64,000 nt of DNA from CAVWXT01 sp963759115 (lineage in GTDB: Bacteria; Planctomycetota; Planctomycetia; Pirellulales; Thermoguttaceae). The notes beneath the pieces were generated by a model that saw nothing but the letters and a program-made list of their open reading frames with translations, ran no database searches and was not told the origin of the DNA. The stretch spans positions 1,116,001-1,180,000 of the forward strand of contig CAVWXT010000005.1 in assembly GCA_963759115.1 (NCBI GenBank), read 5' to 3'. The translations under genes and the position numbers were made by a program. Shown here piece after piece: positions 55,490 through 63,379 of this stretch; the stretch's first letter is position 1; each line of letters begins with the position of its first letter.

Positions 55490-56331
55490 ACACCGTGGCC
55501 GGTTCGCAATCCGACACTGCTTCGCGCGCGATCCGTCGTTTCGAGTGCCATCTGGTCCACGATGATCTCGTGGAACCCGGCCTTCGCGACGTGGTCGACG
55601 AGCAGGCCGTGCGCATTCTCGTCAACGGCGAGTCCGTGGCCACTCTCATGCGAACGCCAGGCGCCGAAATTGATCTCGCCACGGGATTCCTGCTCACCGA
55701 GGGACTTATCCAGTCGCGCCGTCAGATCGCCGCGATTTCGTACACCCCCGACGGGTCTTTCGGGGCGGCCGGCCTGATTCGCGTTCGCCTGGCCGAAGAA
55801 CTCGCGCAAGAGACCAAGAGACGCCATCGCAATATCTTCTCGTCGTGCAGCCTCTGCGGGTCAGACGTGATCGACGCATTTGCGGAAGGTTTGCCGGGCA
55901 GCCGGAAACCGCCCGGCCGGATCGACCGGCGAGACATTTTCCGGCTCCGCAACGAAATGGAAGCGGCACAGGTCACTTTTCGACAGACGGGCGGCACCCA
56001 CGCCGCGGCCTTGGCCGAATTGCCCTGGGACGCGGCCAAGAAGGAACGGATCATCGTGCGAGAAGACCTCGGCCGACACAACGCGCTGGATAAGGCCATC
56101 GGCGCGGCGGCCCTGCTCGATATTCCTCTGGAAAGGTGTCTGCTGCTGCTCTCCGGGCGGCTTTCCCTGGAGATGGTCGCCAAGGCGGCGCGGGCCGGGG
56201 TCAGTGATCTGGCCGGCGTGAGCGCGCCGTCCGCCCTCGGCGTTGACCTGGCGCGAAGGCTCGGCATGTTCGTGGCCGGGTTTGTGCGGGGCCACGCGAT
56301 GACGGTGTATTCCGGCCTGACGGCTCTCTAA
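55486..56331 (+). CDS. fdhD: Formate dehydrogenase accessory sulfurtransferase FdhD
   Basis: FdhD transfers sulfur from a cysteine desulfurase to the bis-MGD cofactor and is needed for active formate dehydrogenase. Motifs: the catalytic CxxC in FSSCSLCGSD, LATGFLLTEGLIQS, FRQTGGTHAAALAE, VREDLGRHNALDKAIGAA and LLLSGRLSLEMVAKAARAGV. About 281 residues, normal. I take GTG 55486, which overlaps the previous stop codon, as the start. It is intact, and its place between the ferritin-like gene and mobA shows that the whole run serves the molybdoenzyme. Confidence 0.95.
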   Translation: MNTVAGSQSDTASRAIRRFECHLVHDDLVEPGLRDVVDEQAVRILVNGESVATLMRTPGAEIDLATGFLLTEGLIQSRRQIAAISYTPDGSFGAAGLIRVRLAEELAQETKRRHRNIFSSCSLCGSDVIDAFAEGLPGSRKPPGRIDRRDIFRLRNEMEAAQVTFRQTGGTHAAALAELPWDAAKKERIIVREDLGRHNALDKAIGAAALLDIPLERCLLLLSGRLSLEMVAKAARAGVSDLAGVSAPSALGVDLARRLGMFVAGFVRGHAMTVYSGLTAL

Positions 56332-56366
56332 CAGGGCGACTCGCCGTCGCCGGCCAAAGGCAACGC

Positions 56367-57041
56367 ATGAACCAGCGGCCTCTCGAACCGGCGCGTGCCG
56401 CCGGGATTGTTCTGGCGGGCGGCGGCAGCCGCCGGATGGGCGTTCCAAAACCCTGGCTGTCATTCGGGCCCGAACGGATGCTCCAGCGCGTGGTCCGGCT
56501 ATTGGGCGACGCCGTCCGGCCGGTCGTGGTTGCGGCGCGCGGCGGGCAGGAGCTGCCGGAGTTGCCGCCTTGGAGTCATGTGGTCTACGACCGCGTGGAA
56601 GGCCGAGGCCCGATGGAGGGACTGGCGGCGGCGCTCGAGGATCTGCAGGGCCGGACGGAGTTGGCTTTCGTCGCCGGCTGTGATGCGCCGTTGCTGGCGC
56701 CGCGACTGGTGCATCGCATGATCGCGCTGGCCGACGGCTTCGACATCGCCGTGCCGCATGTGGACGGTCTCGATCATCCGCTGGCGGCCGTGTATCGCAC
56801 CCAACTGTTGGCGATGGTCAATAAAGCTCTGGCCCGTGGATCGCGGCGTCTCACGGCGATCGCTGACGACGTTCGCACGCGGCGCGTCACGGCCGACGAG
56901 TTGACCGACGTAGATCCGTGCCTGCTGTCGCTCATGAACATCAACACGCCCGACGAATATCGTGCCGCCCTGAAACAGGCCGGCCTGGCCGAACCTGCCG
57001 ACGAGCAGCGGGGCGGCGGTACAACGGCCACCCCAAGCTAG
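56367..57041 (+). CDS. mobA: Molybdenum cofactor guanylyltransferase
   Basis: MobA adds GMP to the molybdenum cofactor to give the MGD form used by formate dehydrogenases. The nucleotide motif is GIVLAGGGSRRMGVPKPWLS (LAGGxSxRMGxxK), followed by VVYDRVEGRGPMEGLAAALE, VAGCDAPLLAP and IAVPHVDGLDHPLAAVYRT and LMNINTPDEY. The protein has 224 residues, slightly longer than E. coli MobA (194). It is intact and the last recognisable gene of the formate dehydrogenase operon. The 373-base gap after it holds the sigma-54 promoter of the next gene and nothing else that I recognise. Confidence 0.93.
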   Translation: MNQRPLEPARAAGIVLAGGGSRRMGVPKPWLSFGPERMLQRVVRLLGDAVRPVVVAARGGQELPELPPWSHVVYDRVEGRGPMEGLAAALEDLQGRTELAFVAGCDAPLLAPRLVHRMIALADGFDIAVPHVDGLDHPLAAVYRTQLLAMVNKALARGSRRLTAIADDVRTRRVTADELTDVDPCLLSLMNINTPDEYRAALKQAGLAEPADEQRGGGTTATPS

Positions 57042-57330
57042 AGGCTGGCACGATGGGCCCAGCGACTCTCTTGCCCGCTGAACCTCACTTAGCAGATAAG
57101 CTATCCCGCGACGTATCACGGTGCGCCGTGGCTCCTGCCGGGCTGCGCCGTGTCATTTGCTGAGCCGGCTGCGTCGGCCGAGATTGATGTTTTCCGCGCA
57201 AGGCAGAAATGCGTCTCCTTCGGCGACCGGCCAATTCTCGCCGAGTCCCGCTGTTTCTCGGGAGTTGTAGCTCGCGCCGGCAAAGCGAGGAATCCAATCA
57301 ACGTCCATTACTGCGCGTTTCGCGGCGTAT

Positions 57331-57346
57331 TGGCACAGCGATTGCA
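57331..57346 (+). promoter_or_regulatory. Sigma-54 (-24/-12) promoter of the DUF1559 pseudopilin gene
   Basis: TGGCAC (57331-57336), five bases, then TTGCA (57342-57346): an exact match to the RpoN consensus TGGCAC-N5-TTGC, with GG and GC ten bases apart. The ATG lies 69 bases downstream and GGAGA precedes it. Transcription would need a bacterial enhancer-binding protein; no clear binding site for one could be picked out upstream. Confidence 0.8.
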
Positions 57347-57414
57347 ATAGAGCCGTCTCATCATTCGCCTTCCACGCAAGAAACCCAAATCTCAAGCAAA
57401 TAGGAGACGCACAA

Positions 57415-58618
57415 ATGAACGTGCAGATCAAGAAGCGAAGCGGCTTTACCCTTGTCGAGTTGTTGGTGGTGATTGCCATCATCGGCACTCTGGTGGCGCT
57501 TTTGGTACCGGCGGTGCAGCAGGCCCGCGAGGCGGCCCGGCGCTCGACGTGCCAGAACAACCTGAAGCAACTGGCCCTGGCGGTTCACAACTTTAGCGAT
57601 ACCTATGGGTATTTACCGTCCGCCGTCCGCCCGGTCAGCCAGCCCGTGCGCGTCAGCGTGTTCACGTTCCTGCTGCCCTACCTGGAGAAGTCGAATCTCT
57701 ACAGCGGGTACGATCAGACATTGAACTGGGACGCCAGCATCACCAATCCCGGTTACACGCAGTCCAACGTGACGCTCGCGAAGACGGTCATTCCGACGTA
57801 TATCTGCCCGTCGTCGAACGCTCCCGATCGGAAGGACGGCAGCCCGGATCTGCCGGCTTGGCAGCCGAATGAGGTGGCGATCACCGATTACGGCGCGACG
57901 CTGGCGATCGACGTGGCACTCCTCGAAAACAGCCTCGTGCCCGGAAATCCGCTAAGCGATGCGACGACGAAACCTACGAACTTGGGGAACAACGCCGGCA
58001 GTGCGAGCAATCCTACGGTCGTGCCATCGGCGGCGGTGGGCATTCTCGACCGGAACGCCGTACCGCGGTTTGCCGACGTCAAGGACGGACTTACGAACAC
58101 GATTCTCTTTGCGGAGTCGGCGGGCAGACCGTCCCAGTACATTCGAGGCAAGCTGACCGTGGACGCGTCGCTGCTGGCCGGCGCCACCAGCCCGGGAATT
58201 CACGTCAACGGCGGCGGTTGGGCTCGCCCTGCGAGCGACATCATCGTCAGGGGGGCGACGTCGAACGGCCTGCAAATTGGCGGCGTGCCGCCGGTCGGCC
58301 AGAGCTTGTACGCAATCAACCGCACCAACGGCGCGTTGGTGCTGGATACGACGGGAACCGGCCTGCGCCACGGGCACGGGCAAGGACACGGGCGCTCCGA
58401 CAACGGATCCGGCCTGGCCGGCAGGCCTGGTCCAGGCGGCCGCCAACTATTCGACCGATCCGACGGGCGAAGTCTACGCCTTTCATCCCGGCGGGGCGAA
58501 CGTCGCGTTGGGTGATGGATCGGTCCGTTTCATCAACGAGAAGATCGCTATCGGCGTCTTTGCCGCGCTAGTGACCCGGGCCGGCTCGGAGACGGGCGCC
58601 AACGTCGACGCGTATTAA
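57415..58618 (+). CDS. DUF1559 pseudopilin-like protein (one frameshift)
   Basis: A planctomycete-type secreted protein with a type II/IV prepilin signal: KKRSG followed by FTLVELLVVIAIIGTLVALL, then VQQAREAARRSTCQNNLKQL. The body carries the DUF1559 pattern (FTFLLPYLEKSNLYSGYDQT, YICPSSNAPDR, DGLTNTILFAESAGRPSQYI). Near 58370 the frame shifts by one base; the following frame gives the diagnostic end YAFHPGGANVALGDGSVRFI and NEKIAIGVFAALVTRAG. About 400 residues. Cleavage before Phe and insertion as a pilin-like fibre or envelope protein are expected from the signal. It is single, driven by a sigma-54 promoter, and followed by a strong hairpin, so it is its own transcription unit. Confidence 0.9.
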
Positions 58619-58652
58619 GTTGGTTGTGTTGTCTCGGCAGGTCGAAGAACCG

Positions 58653-58692
58653 ACGCCGTGGGGTGGCAGTGCAACTGCCGCCCCAACGGCGT
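58653..58692 (+). terminator. Hairpin after the DUF1559 gene (GGGGTGGCAGT family, copy 1)
   Basis: The outer arms ACGCCGT and ACGGCGT enclose GGGGTGGCAGT-gca-ACTGCCGCCCC, a stem of about 18 bp with a tiny loop, 35 bases after the stop codon. Only a short T-rich stretch (TTTCTT) follows, so termination is likely but not certain. The inner sequence recurs at 63226-63252. Confidence 0.6.
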
Positions 58693-59107
58693 TTCTTGGG
58701 TGGGGGCGCAGCCGCGGAAACCGTCATAGAAGCAAATAACTCTGGGGAAACTGGAGTAACTATGCGTGCCAGAGTTGGTAAAAACCTCCAAGAAAGTTGC
58801 GAAAATGTCGTTTCCGCGGTCTGAAAATCTCAATACTGCCGGAAATTCCTGATGTTCTGGTAAACGCAATGGCGAAACGAAGACTGACGAGATACCGAGA
58901 GCGTTTGAGCGTGCCGGTATCTTTAACAATTCATCGCTGCCGTACTTAAGTTGACGTTTGGGAGCAGAAATCCTGCCCGCATCGGTGGGGCGAAAACCTC
59001 CCAGACCCGCGCGGAAGTTCATGGATGAACGCCCGTCGCCAAGCCGTCCAAGCTTGGCCGACGTGGAACGCTGATCGAGATGCCAGCTATCGCAAGGAGG
59101 TGATGCT
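58693..59107 (+). other. Gene-free leader region of the cytochrome operon, possibly structured
   Basis: About 415 bases with no supported gene. The last 170 bases contain potential nested stems (GGGAG at 58960 with CTCCC at 59008, GCCC with GGGC inside) and the phrases GAAATCCTGCCCGCA and GTCGCCAAGCC, faintly like a cobalamin leader but not a convincing match. AAGGAGGTG before the start codon at 59108 is the ribosome-binding site. Confidence 0.3.
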
Positions 59108-60675
59108 GTGGGGACTGGAAAACATAGGGCAACCCCTACCCGGGGTTCCATCGCGGCAGTCCTGGTGGTAAGCCTGCTGTTGACCGTGGCGGTGTCCTGC
59201 CGATCGCCGCATGAATCGACCGCGACGCGTCGAACCGACGCCAACCTTGATCCGGGGGCGCCGAGGGGCAACAACTTCTTCACCCAGGTCTCGTACCAGG
59301 AAGTTCGCGGCGCCGTGCCCACGATTCCCGGCGCCGAATACGTCAACGACGACGAATTGTGCGTCAACTGCCACGGGGCCTATGCGAAGACGTTCTCCGA
59401 AAACGTCCATCGCGGCGACGGTTGCGAAGGTTGCCACGGACCGGCCAGCAAGCACATGGAATCCCAAGGCCGGGAGCCGGGGACGATCTTCAGCTTCAAG
59501 TCGGGCGATCCGGTGGCGCGGGCCGAGGCCTGCCTCCGCTGCCACGAGGAGAACAACTGTACCGCGGGGCGCGATGGCGGACCTCGCGTCACGCCAACTG
59601 CAAGGTGACGTGCGTCGATTGTCACCGCGCACACTACAACGTGGCTCCGGGAACGCCGCCCACAACCGCGCCAGGTGGCGCGGCGATGCAGCGGCTCCCT
59701 GGGCCCGGTTTCGCGTCGGCCTTCCAGACGACTGCCGAAGAAAAGGCGAACGGCGGCCAGGGTTACACCCCGCCGGCGAAGAATCTGCCCTCGCTCCGCG
59801 GCACCTCTCAGAATCTTGCGGCGGTCGCGCCGAACATCTGTTACCGCTGCCACGGCGACATGAAGGAGTTCCAGGATATTGCCGGCCCACACCAGATCTG
59901 CGGCCCTAACGGCTTCAACTGCACGACCTGCCACGATCCGCACGGCCAGATCAAGGATTCCAGCCGCAAGGACTTGTGCCTGAGTTGCCATACGGGTGCA
60001 CCGACCATGGCGTGGCACTCGTGCATTCACGAGCACAACGGCGTCGCCTGCACCGACTGCCACAATCCGCACCCGCGGACGAATGTGCCGCAGTTCGTCA
60101 ATATCGATCACAACCAAGTGACGCGGCCGAAGCGTCTGATGATGTCGGTGCAGGAGCCGGACGCCTGCTACAAATGCCATCCGAAGATCTACGGGCTCAA
60201 CGCGATGCCGTACCATCACCCGATCAAGGAAGGGAAGATGGTCTGCTCCGATTGCCATGACCCACACGGTCAGTACCAGGGCAATCTCAAGGAAGAAACC
60301 GTGAACTTTGTCTGCTACCATTGCCACGCGGAGAAGCAAGGGCCGTTCACCTTCGAACACCCGCCGGTGACCGAGCGGTGCACGATCTGCCACGAGCCCC
60401 ACGGCACGGTGGCCAAGGACTTGCTGAGGAAGCCGGTGACCTTCTTGTGCCTGCAATGCCATGCGGGGCACGGCTTTAGCAGCACCGGCACGGGCACGAG
60501 CTCCAATCACGGCGACATCGTCAACGGCAGCCCGAGCACCGGCCCTTCAAAGGGGACGGGCTACTCGGCTATTAACTTCCAGAAGGCGTTTTACACGGAC
60601 TGCACTCACTGCCACAACCAGGTCCACGGCTCGGATCGTGCGTCGGCCGGCGGCCGTGGGACCTTCATGCGTTAG
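59108..60675 (+). CDS. Tetradecaheme c-type cytochrome lipoprotein (one frameshift)
   Basis: An exported multiheme electron carrier with 14 CxxCH motifs: CVNCH, CEGCH, CLRCH, CVDCH, CYRCH, CTTCH, CLSCH, CTDCH, CYKCH, CSDCH, CYHCH, CTICH, CLQCH and CTHCH. The many CHDPHG/CHNPHP neighbourhoods supply distal His ligands, as in DmsE/MtrA-type cytochromes. The N-terminus is a lipoprotein signal (LVVSLLLTVAVSCRS). One frame change occurs near 59570, between hemes 3 and 4. About 522 residues. The GTG start at 59108 has AAGGAGGTG upstream. Directly followed by the outer-membrane barrel gene, with which it probably forms a porin-cytochrome conduit for extracellular electron transfer; the acceptor is unknown. 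Confidence 0.9.
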
Positions 60676-60688
60676 CCTACCATTAATG

Positions 60689-60713
60689 CCCTCGGGCCCA
60701 GTGGGCCCGAGGG
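60689..60713 (+). promoter_or_regulatory. Perfect intercistronic hairpin between cytochrome and barrel genes
   Basis: CCCTCGGGCCC (60689-60699), loop AGT, GGGCCCGAGGG (60703-60713): an 11-bp perfect stem, mostly G-C, 13 bases after the cytochrome stop. There is no T-run, so it is more likely an mRNA-stabilising or partial attenuation element setting the ratio of cytochrome to barrel than a terminator. Confidence 0.7.
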
Positions 60714-60746
60714 TCCTGCCAATTGAAGATTAAGGGGGGAGGAGTT

Positions 60747-63206
60747 ATGACCTGGAAGCATACGCTATCGTTAGGCGCGATGGCCCTGGTTTGTGCGGGT
60801 CTGGCGGCCACGGCCCGCGGCGAGGCGGCCGACCAGCCGCAGTCGCCACCACGGCCGCCGGAGACGCAGGGAGCCAAAGCCGGCGCTGAGGCGGGTTCCA
60901 CAAGTAGCGACTACCGTTTTCTCACCGACGGCACTTGGGAAGACCCCTCGCAGTGCGTCGTCCGCTTCGGCTACTGGGGCTCAAGCACGTCCGGCAGCCC
61001 GGTCAAAGTCGGTGAATATCAGGACCTCAATGCCTCGCCGTTCTATGACGTCGACGGGCTGCGTAGCGATGGGCAGCGGACCCTCAACTACACGATCACC
61101 GGGACCGACTCAGAAACCAACGCCGTCAATCTGAACTTCTACCGGCCGGGCGTGGAGGCCAACGTCAACTACCAGCGGTTTCCACACGACCTCGGCCACG
61201 AGAACCTGGGCGAGTTCCCTTTCTACACCCCTAACACCCCTCCCCTTCCCTACATCCCGCCCTCTCTCTCCCCCAACACCGGTGCTAACACGCAGTTTCG
61301 AGAACAAGACCTCAATCCCGGTGAGGACTCCGCGATCCGCGTGCAGGAAGTCAAGTCGAATTTCAAGTGGAAAGTCAACGACAACCTGAAAGTCCGCCTC
61401 GACGTGTGGGGATACTATAAAGACGGCGAGCGACAGGTTAATGCCATGCAGGAGTGCTACAACTTCCTCGGAGGGCACCCGGCGGTAACGGCAGCCACCA
61501 CCGCTAATTGCCACGTCCTCACCCAGATGCAGCATATCAATTGGCAGACCACTGAGGTCACGCCGGCCATCGAATTGAACCTCGGCCCGGTCGTGGTCGA
61601 GTATTCGCACTTCATACGGCAATTCACGGCGAACGATCAGGATGTGGACCGCTGGTACCAGAGCAGCGTTGCTTCTGTATTCCCGACCGTCGGATATATG
61701 CAATACGGCGTTGTCCCGGACAGCACAACGCAGACCGACCGGCTCAAGATCAGCGGCGACCTGGGCGACAGCAATAAAATCTATGCCTTTTTGTTCGCCG
61801 GCAGCACACGCGCGTCGGATACTGTGTTAACCTCGGGTCCATCATTACCTTTACAGCCAGACGGCGAGCAGGTGGTTAACCAACAATTCAGCGGCGCCGA
61901 CGTTCGCTGGACCAACACGTCGATCAAGAACGTGACGATTACCACCTACGGCCGGACCATTGCGCAAAACAATGAGCCGCAGAACACCCTGCTCAATGAT
62001 GATAACATTCCGAAGGGCCTTCCGACCACGTATGTGCCCTCCTACATCACGCCTATTGACTACCAGCGGACGCAGTTCGGCACGCGGGCCGACTGGCGGC
62101 CCTTTGGCCGCGGCTTCGGACTGGGCGGGCTTGCCATTGATTGCAGTTACGAGTACAGCGACACCCACCGCGTGGGGCTCGGGAGCGAATCCCCCGGAAC
62201 GATCAACGTCCCCGCCGGCCTTGCTGGAACGCTTGCTGGTACGATTACCAGTCAGAAAATTGAGGATGAGCTTATCGAGGAGAATACCATTAGTAACACC
62301 ATCACCATCGGGCCCTCGGTGCGATGGTCATCCGAACTGGACACGTACATTCACTACAAATGGTGCGAAACCCAGGATCCGTTGTTCGCCACCAACGCCT
62401 ATCCATGGCCCTCCGTGAACCCCCTCGTCCCCAACACGACCACCGCCACGTACTCGGCTGTCGCTTTGAACAGCGCTCTGCCGACGCTTGACAACGAGAT
62501 CGAAATTGGGGGAACCTTGATGCCCTCGGACCGTTTCCTGCTCAACGCCTGGTTTGGCATCGACATCCAAAGTCAGAATATCGGTGAGGCGGTTGTGCTA
62601 AACTACAAGAGCAACACGTCGATTACCTCTCTTCCCGCTGTTCCCAACGGTTTCTCTTCGCAGAGCTTCCCCTTCGGCATTAACGGGTCCTACCGCGCCA
62701 CCGACCAGTTGACGATCAACGGTGGGTTCGCCTACTACACGAACTTCATCGACCAAGGCGTCGCGTTCGGTGCCAGTGGAGATCATACGTTTACCCCGTA
62801 CGGATTGCTGCAGAACCAGTGGGGCTACGCGAGCCGCGCCAGCGTCTTCACTCTAGGCAGCAGGTATGACATCACGCCCAAGCTGCGTTTCACCGCCCAA
62901 GCAGAGTTCGTCAAGGGAGTTGAATCCGCTTACCAGACCGCTGGTGATCCCAGGTTCCCGGCCACCACGGCGATTCTGTCCGGCATACCCCAGTATTTGC
63001 GTCAAGACGTTACTAGCACACGCCTGTCGGCGGGCATCGACTACCAACTGTCGCCGCACTGGTCCACCTACTTCCGCTACGTCCTTTTCATCTACGAGGA
63101 TAGCGCGGACCAGGAGCAAATTGCTACCTCGCTCTGCCCGGTTACGGGGCTGCCGCTTTCGGGCACGTCTAACATGTTCCTGGCAGGCGTGACCGGCAGG
63201 TTCTGA
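60747..63206 (+). CDS. Outer-membrane beta-barrel protein, MtrB/PioB-like
   Basis: An 819-residue exported protein that starts with a Sec signal (LSLGAMALVCAGLAATARG) behind GGGGGAGGAG. The early segment TDGTWEDPSQ followed by VVRFGYWGSSTSG, KVGEYQDLNASPFYDVDGLR, and the alternating hydrophobic strands with aromatic girdles (for example VEYSHFIRQF, IHYKWCETQDPL, FTPYGLLQNQWGYASRAS) are typical of large barrels of the decaheme-associated MtrB/PioB group. The protein ends in Phe (MFLAGVTGRF), the usual barrel-assembly signature. It would sheath the 14-heme cytochrome through the outer membrane. The gene is intact. A general porin or transport role cannot be excluded, but the neighbour argues for electron transfer. 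Confidence 0.75.
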   Translation: MTWKHTLSLGAMALVCAGLAATARGEAADQPQSPPRPPETQGAKAGAEAGSTSSDYRFLTDGTWEDPSQCVVRFGYWGSSTSGSPVKVGEYQDLNASPFYDVDGLRSDGQRTLNYTITGTDSETNAVNLNFYRPGVEANVNYQRFPHDLGHENLGEFPFYTPNTPPLPYIPPSLSPNTGANTQFREQDLNPGEDSAIRVQEVKSNFKWKVNDNLKVRLDVWGYYKDGERQVNAMQECYNFLGGHPAVTAATTANCHVLTQMQHINWQTTEVTPAIELNLGPVVVEYSHFIRQFTANDQDVDRWYQSSVASVFPTVGYMQYGVVPDSTTQTDRLKISGDLGDSNKIYAFLFAGSTRASDTVLTSGPSLPLQPDGEQVVNQQFSGADVRWTNTSIKNVTITTYGRTIAQNNEPQNTLLNDDNIPKGLPTTYVPSYITPIDYQRTQFGTRADWRPFGRGFGLGGLAIDCSYEYSDTHRVGLGSESPGTINVPAGLAGTLAGTITSQKIEDELIEENTISNTITIGPSVRWSSELDTYIHYKWCETQDPLFATNAYPWPSVNPLVPNTTTATYSAVALNSALPTLDNEIEIGGTLMPSDRFLLNAWFGIDIQSQNIGEAVVLNYKSNTSITSLPAVPNGFSSQSFPFGINGSYRATDQLTINGGFAYYTNFIDQGVAFGASGDHTFTPYGLLQNQWGYASRASVFTLGSRYDITPKLRFTAQAEFVKGVESAYQTAGDPRFPATTAILSGIPQYLRQDVTSTRLSAGIDYQLSPHWSTYFRYVLFIYEDSADQEQIATSLCPVTGLPLSGTSNMFLAGVTGRF

Positions 63207-63225
63207 TCGAACCGACACGCACTGT

Positions 63226-63252
63226 TGGGGTGGCAGTTAAACTGCCGCCCCA
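63226..63252 (+). terminator. Hairpin after the barrel gene (GGGGTGGCAGT family, copy 2)
   Basis: TGGGGTGGCAGT (63226-63237), loop TAA, ACTGCCGCCCCA (63241-63252): a 12-bp stem with one G-T pair, 20 bases after the stop codon. No T-run follows. It matches the inner stem at 58653-58692 and lies between convergent genes, so it may act on both strands or be a REP-like repeat. Confidence 0.55.
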
Positions 63253-63379
63253 TCACGGGCAAGAACCAAGGCGGCCCGCTGCAACGTCAGCCGGGCTGCC
63301 GCTGTTTCTTGACCAGGCGCGGCAACGGTTATCGTGGCTGCCGTTTCGCTATTCGCCACGCTTCGCGGCGAATCTCGCC

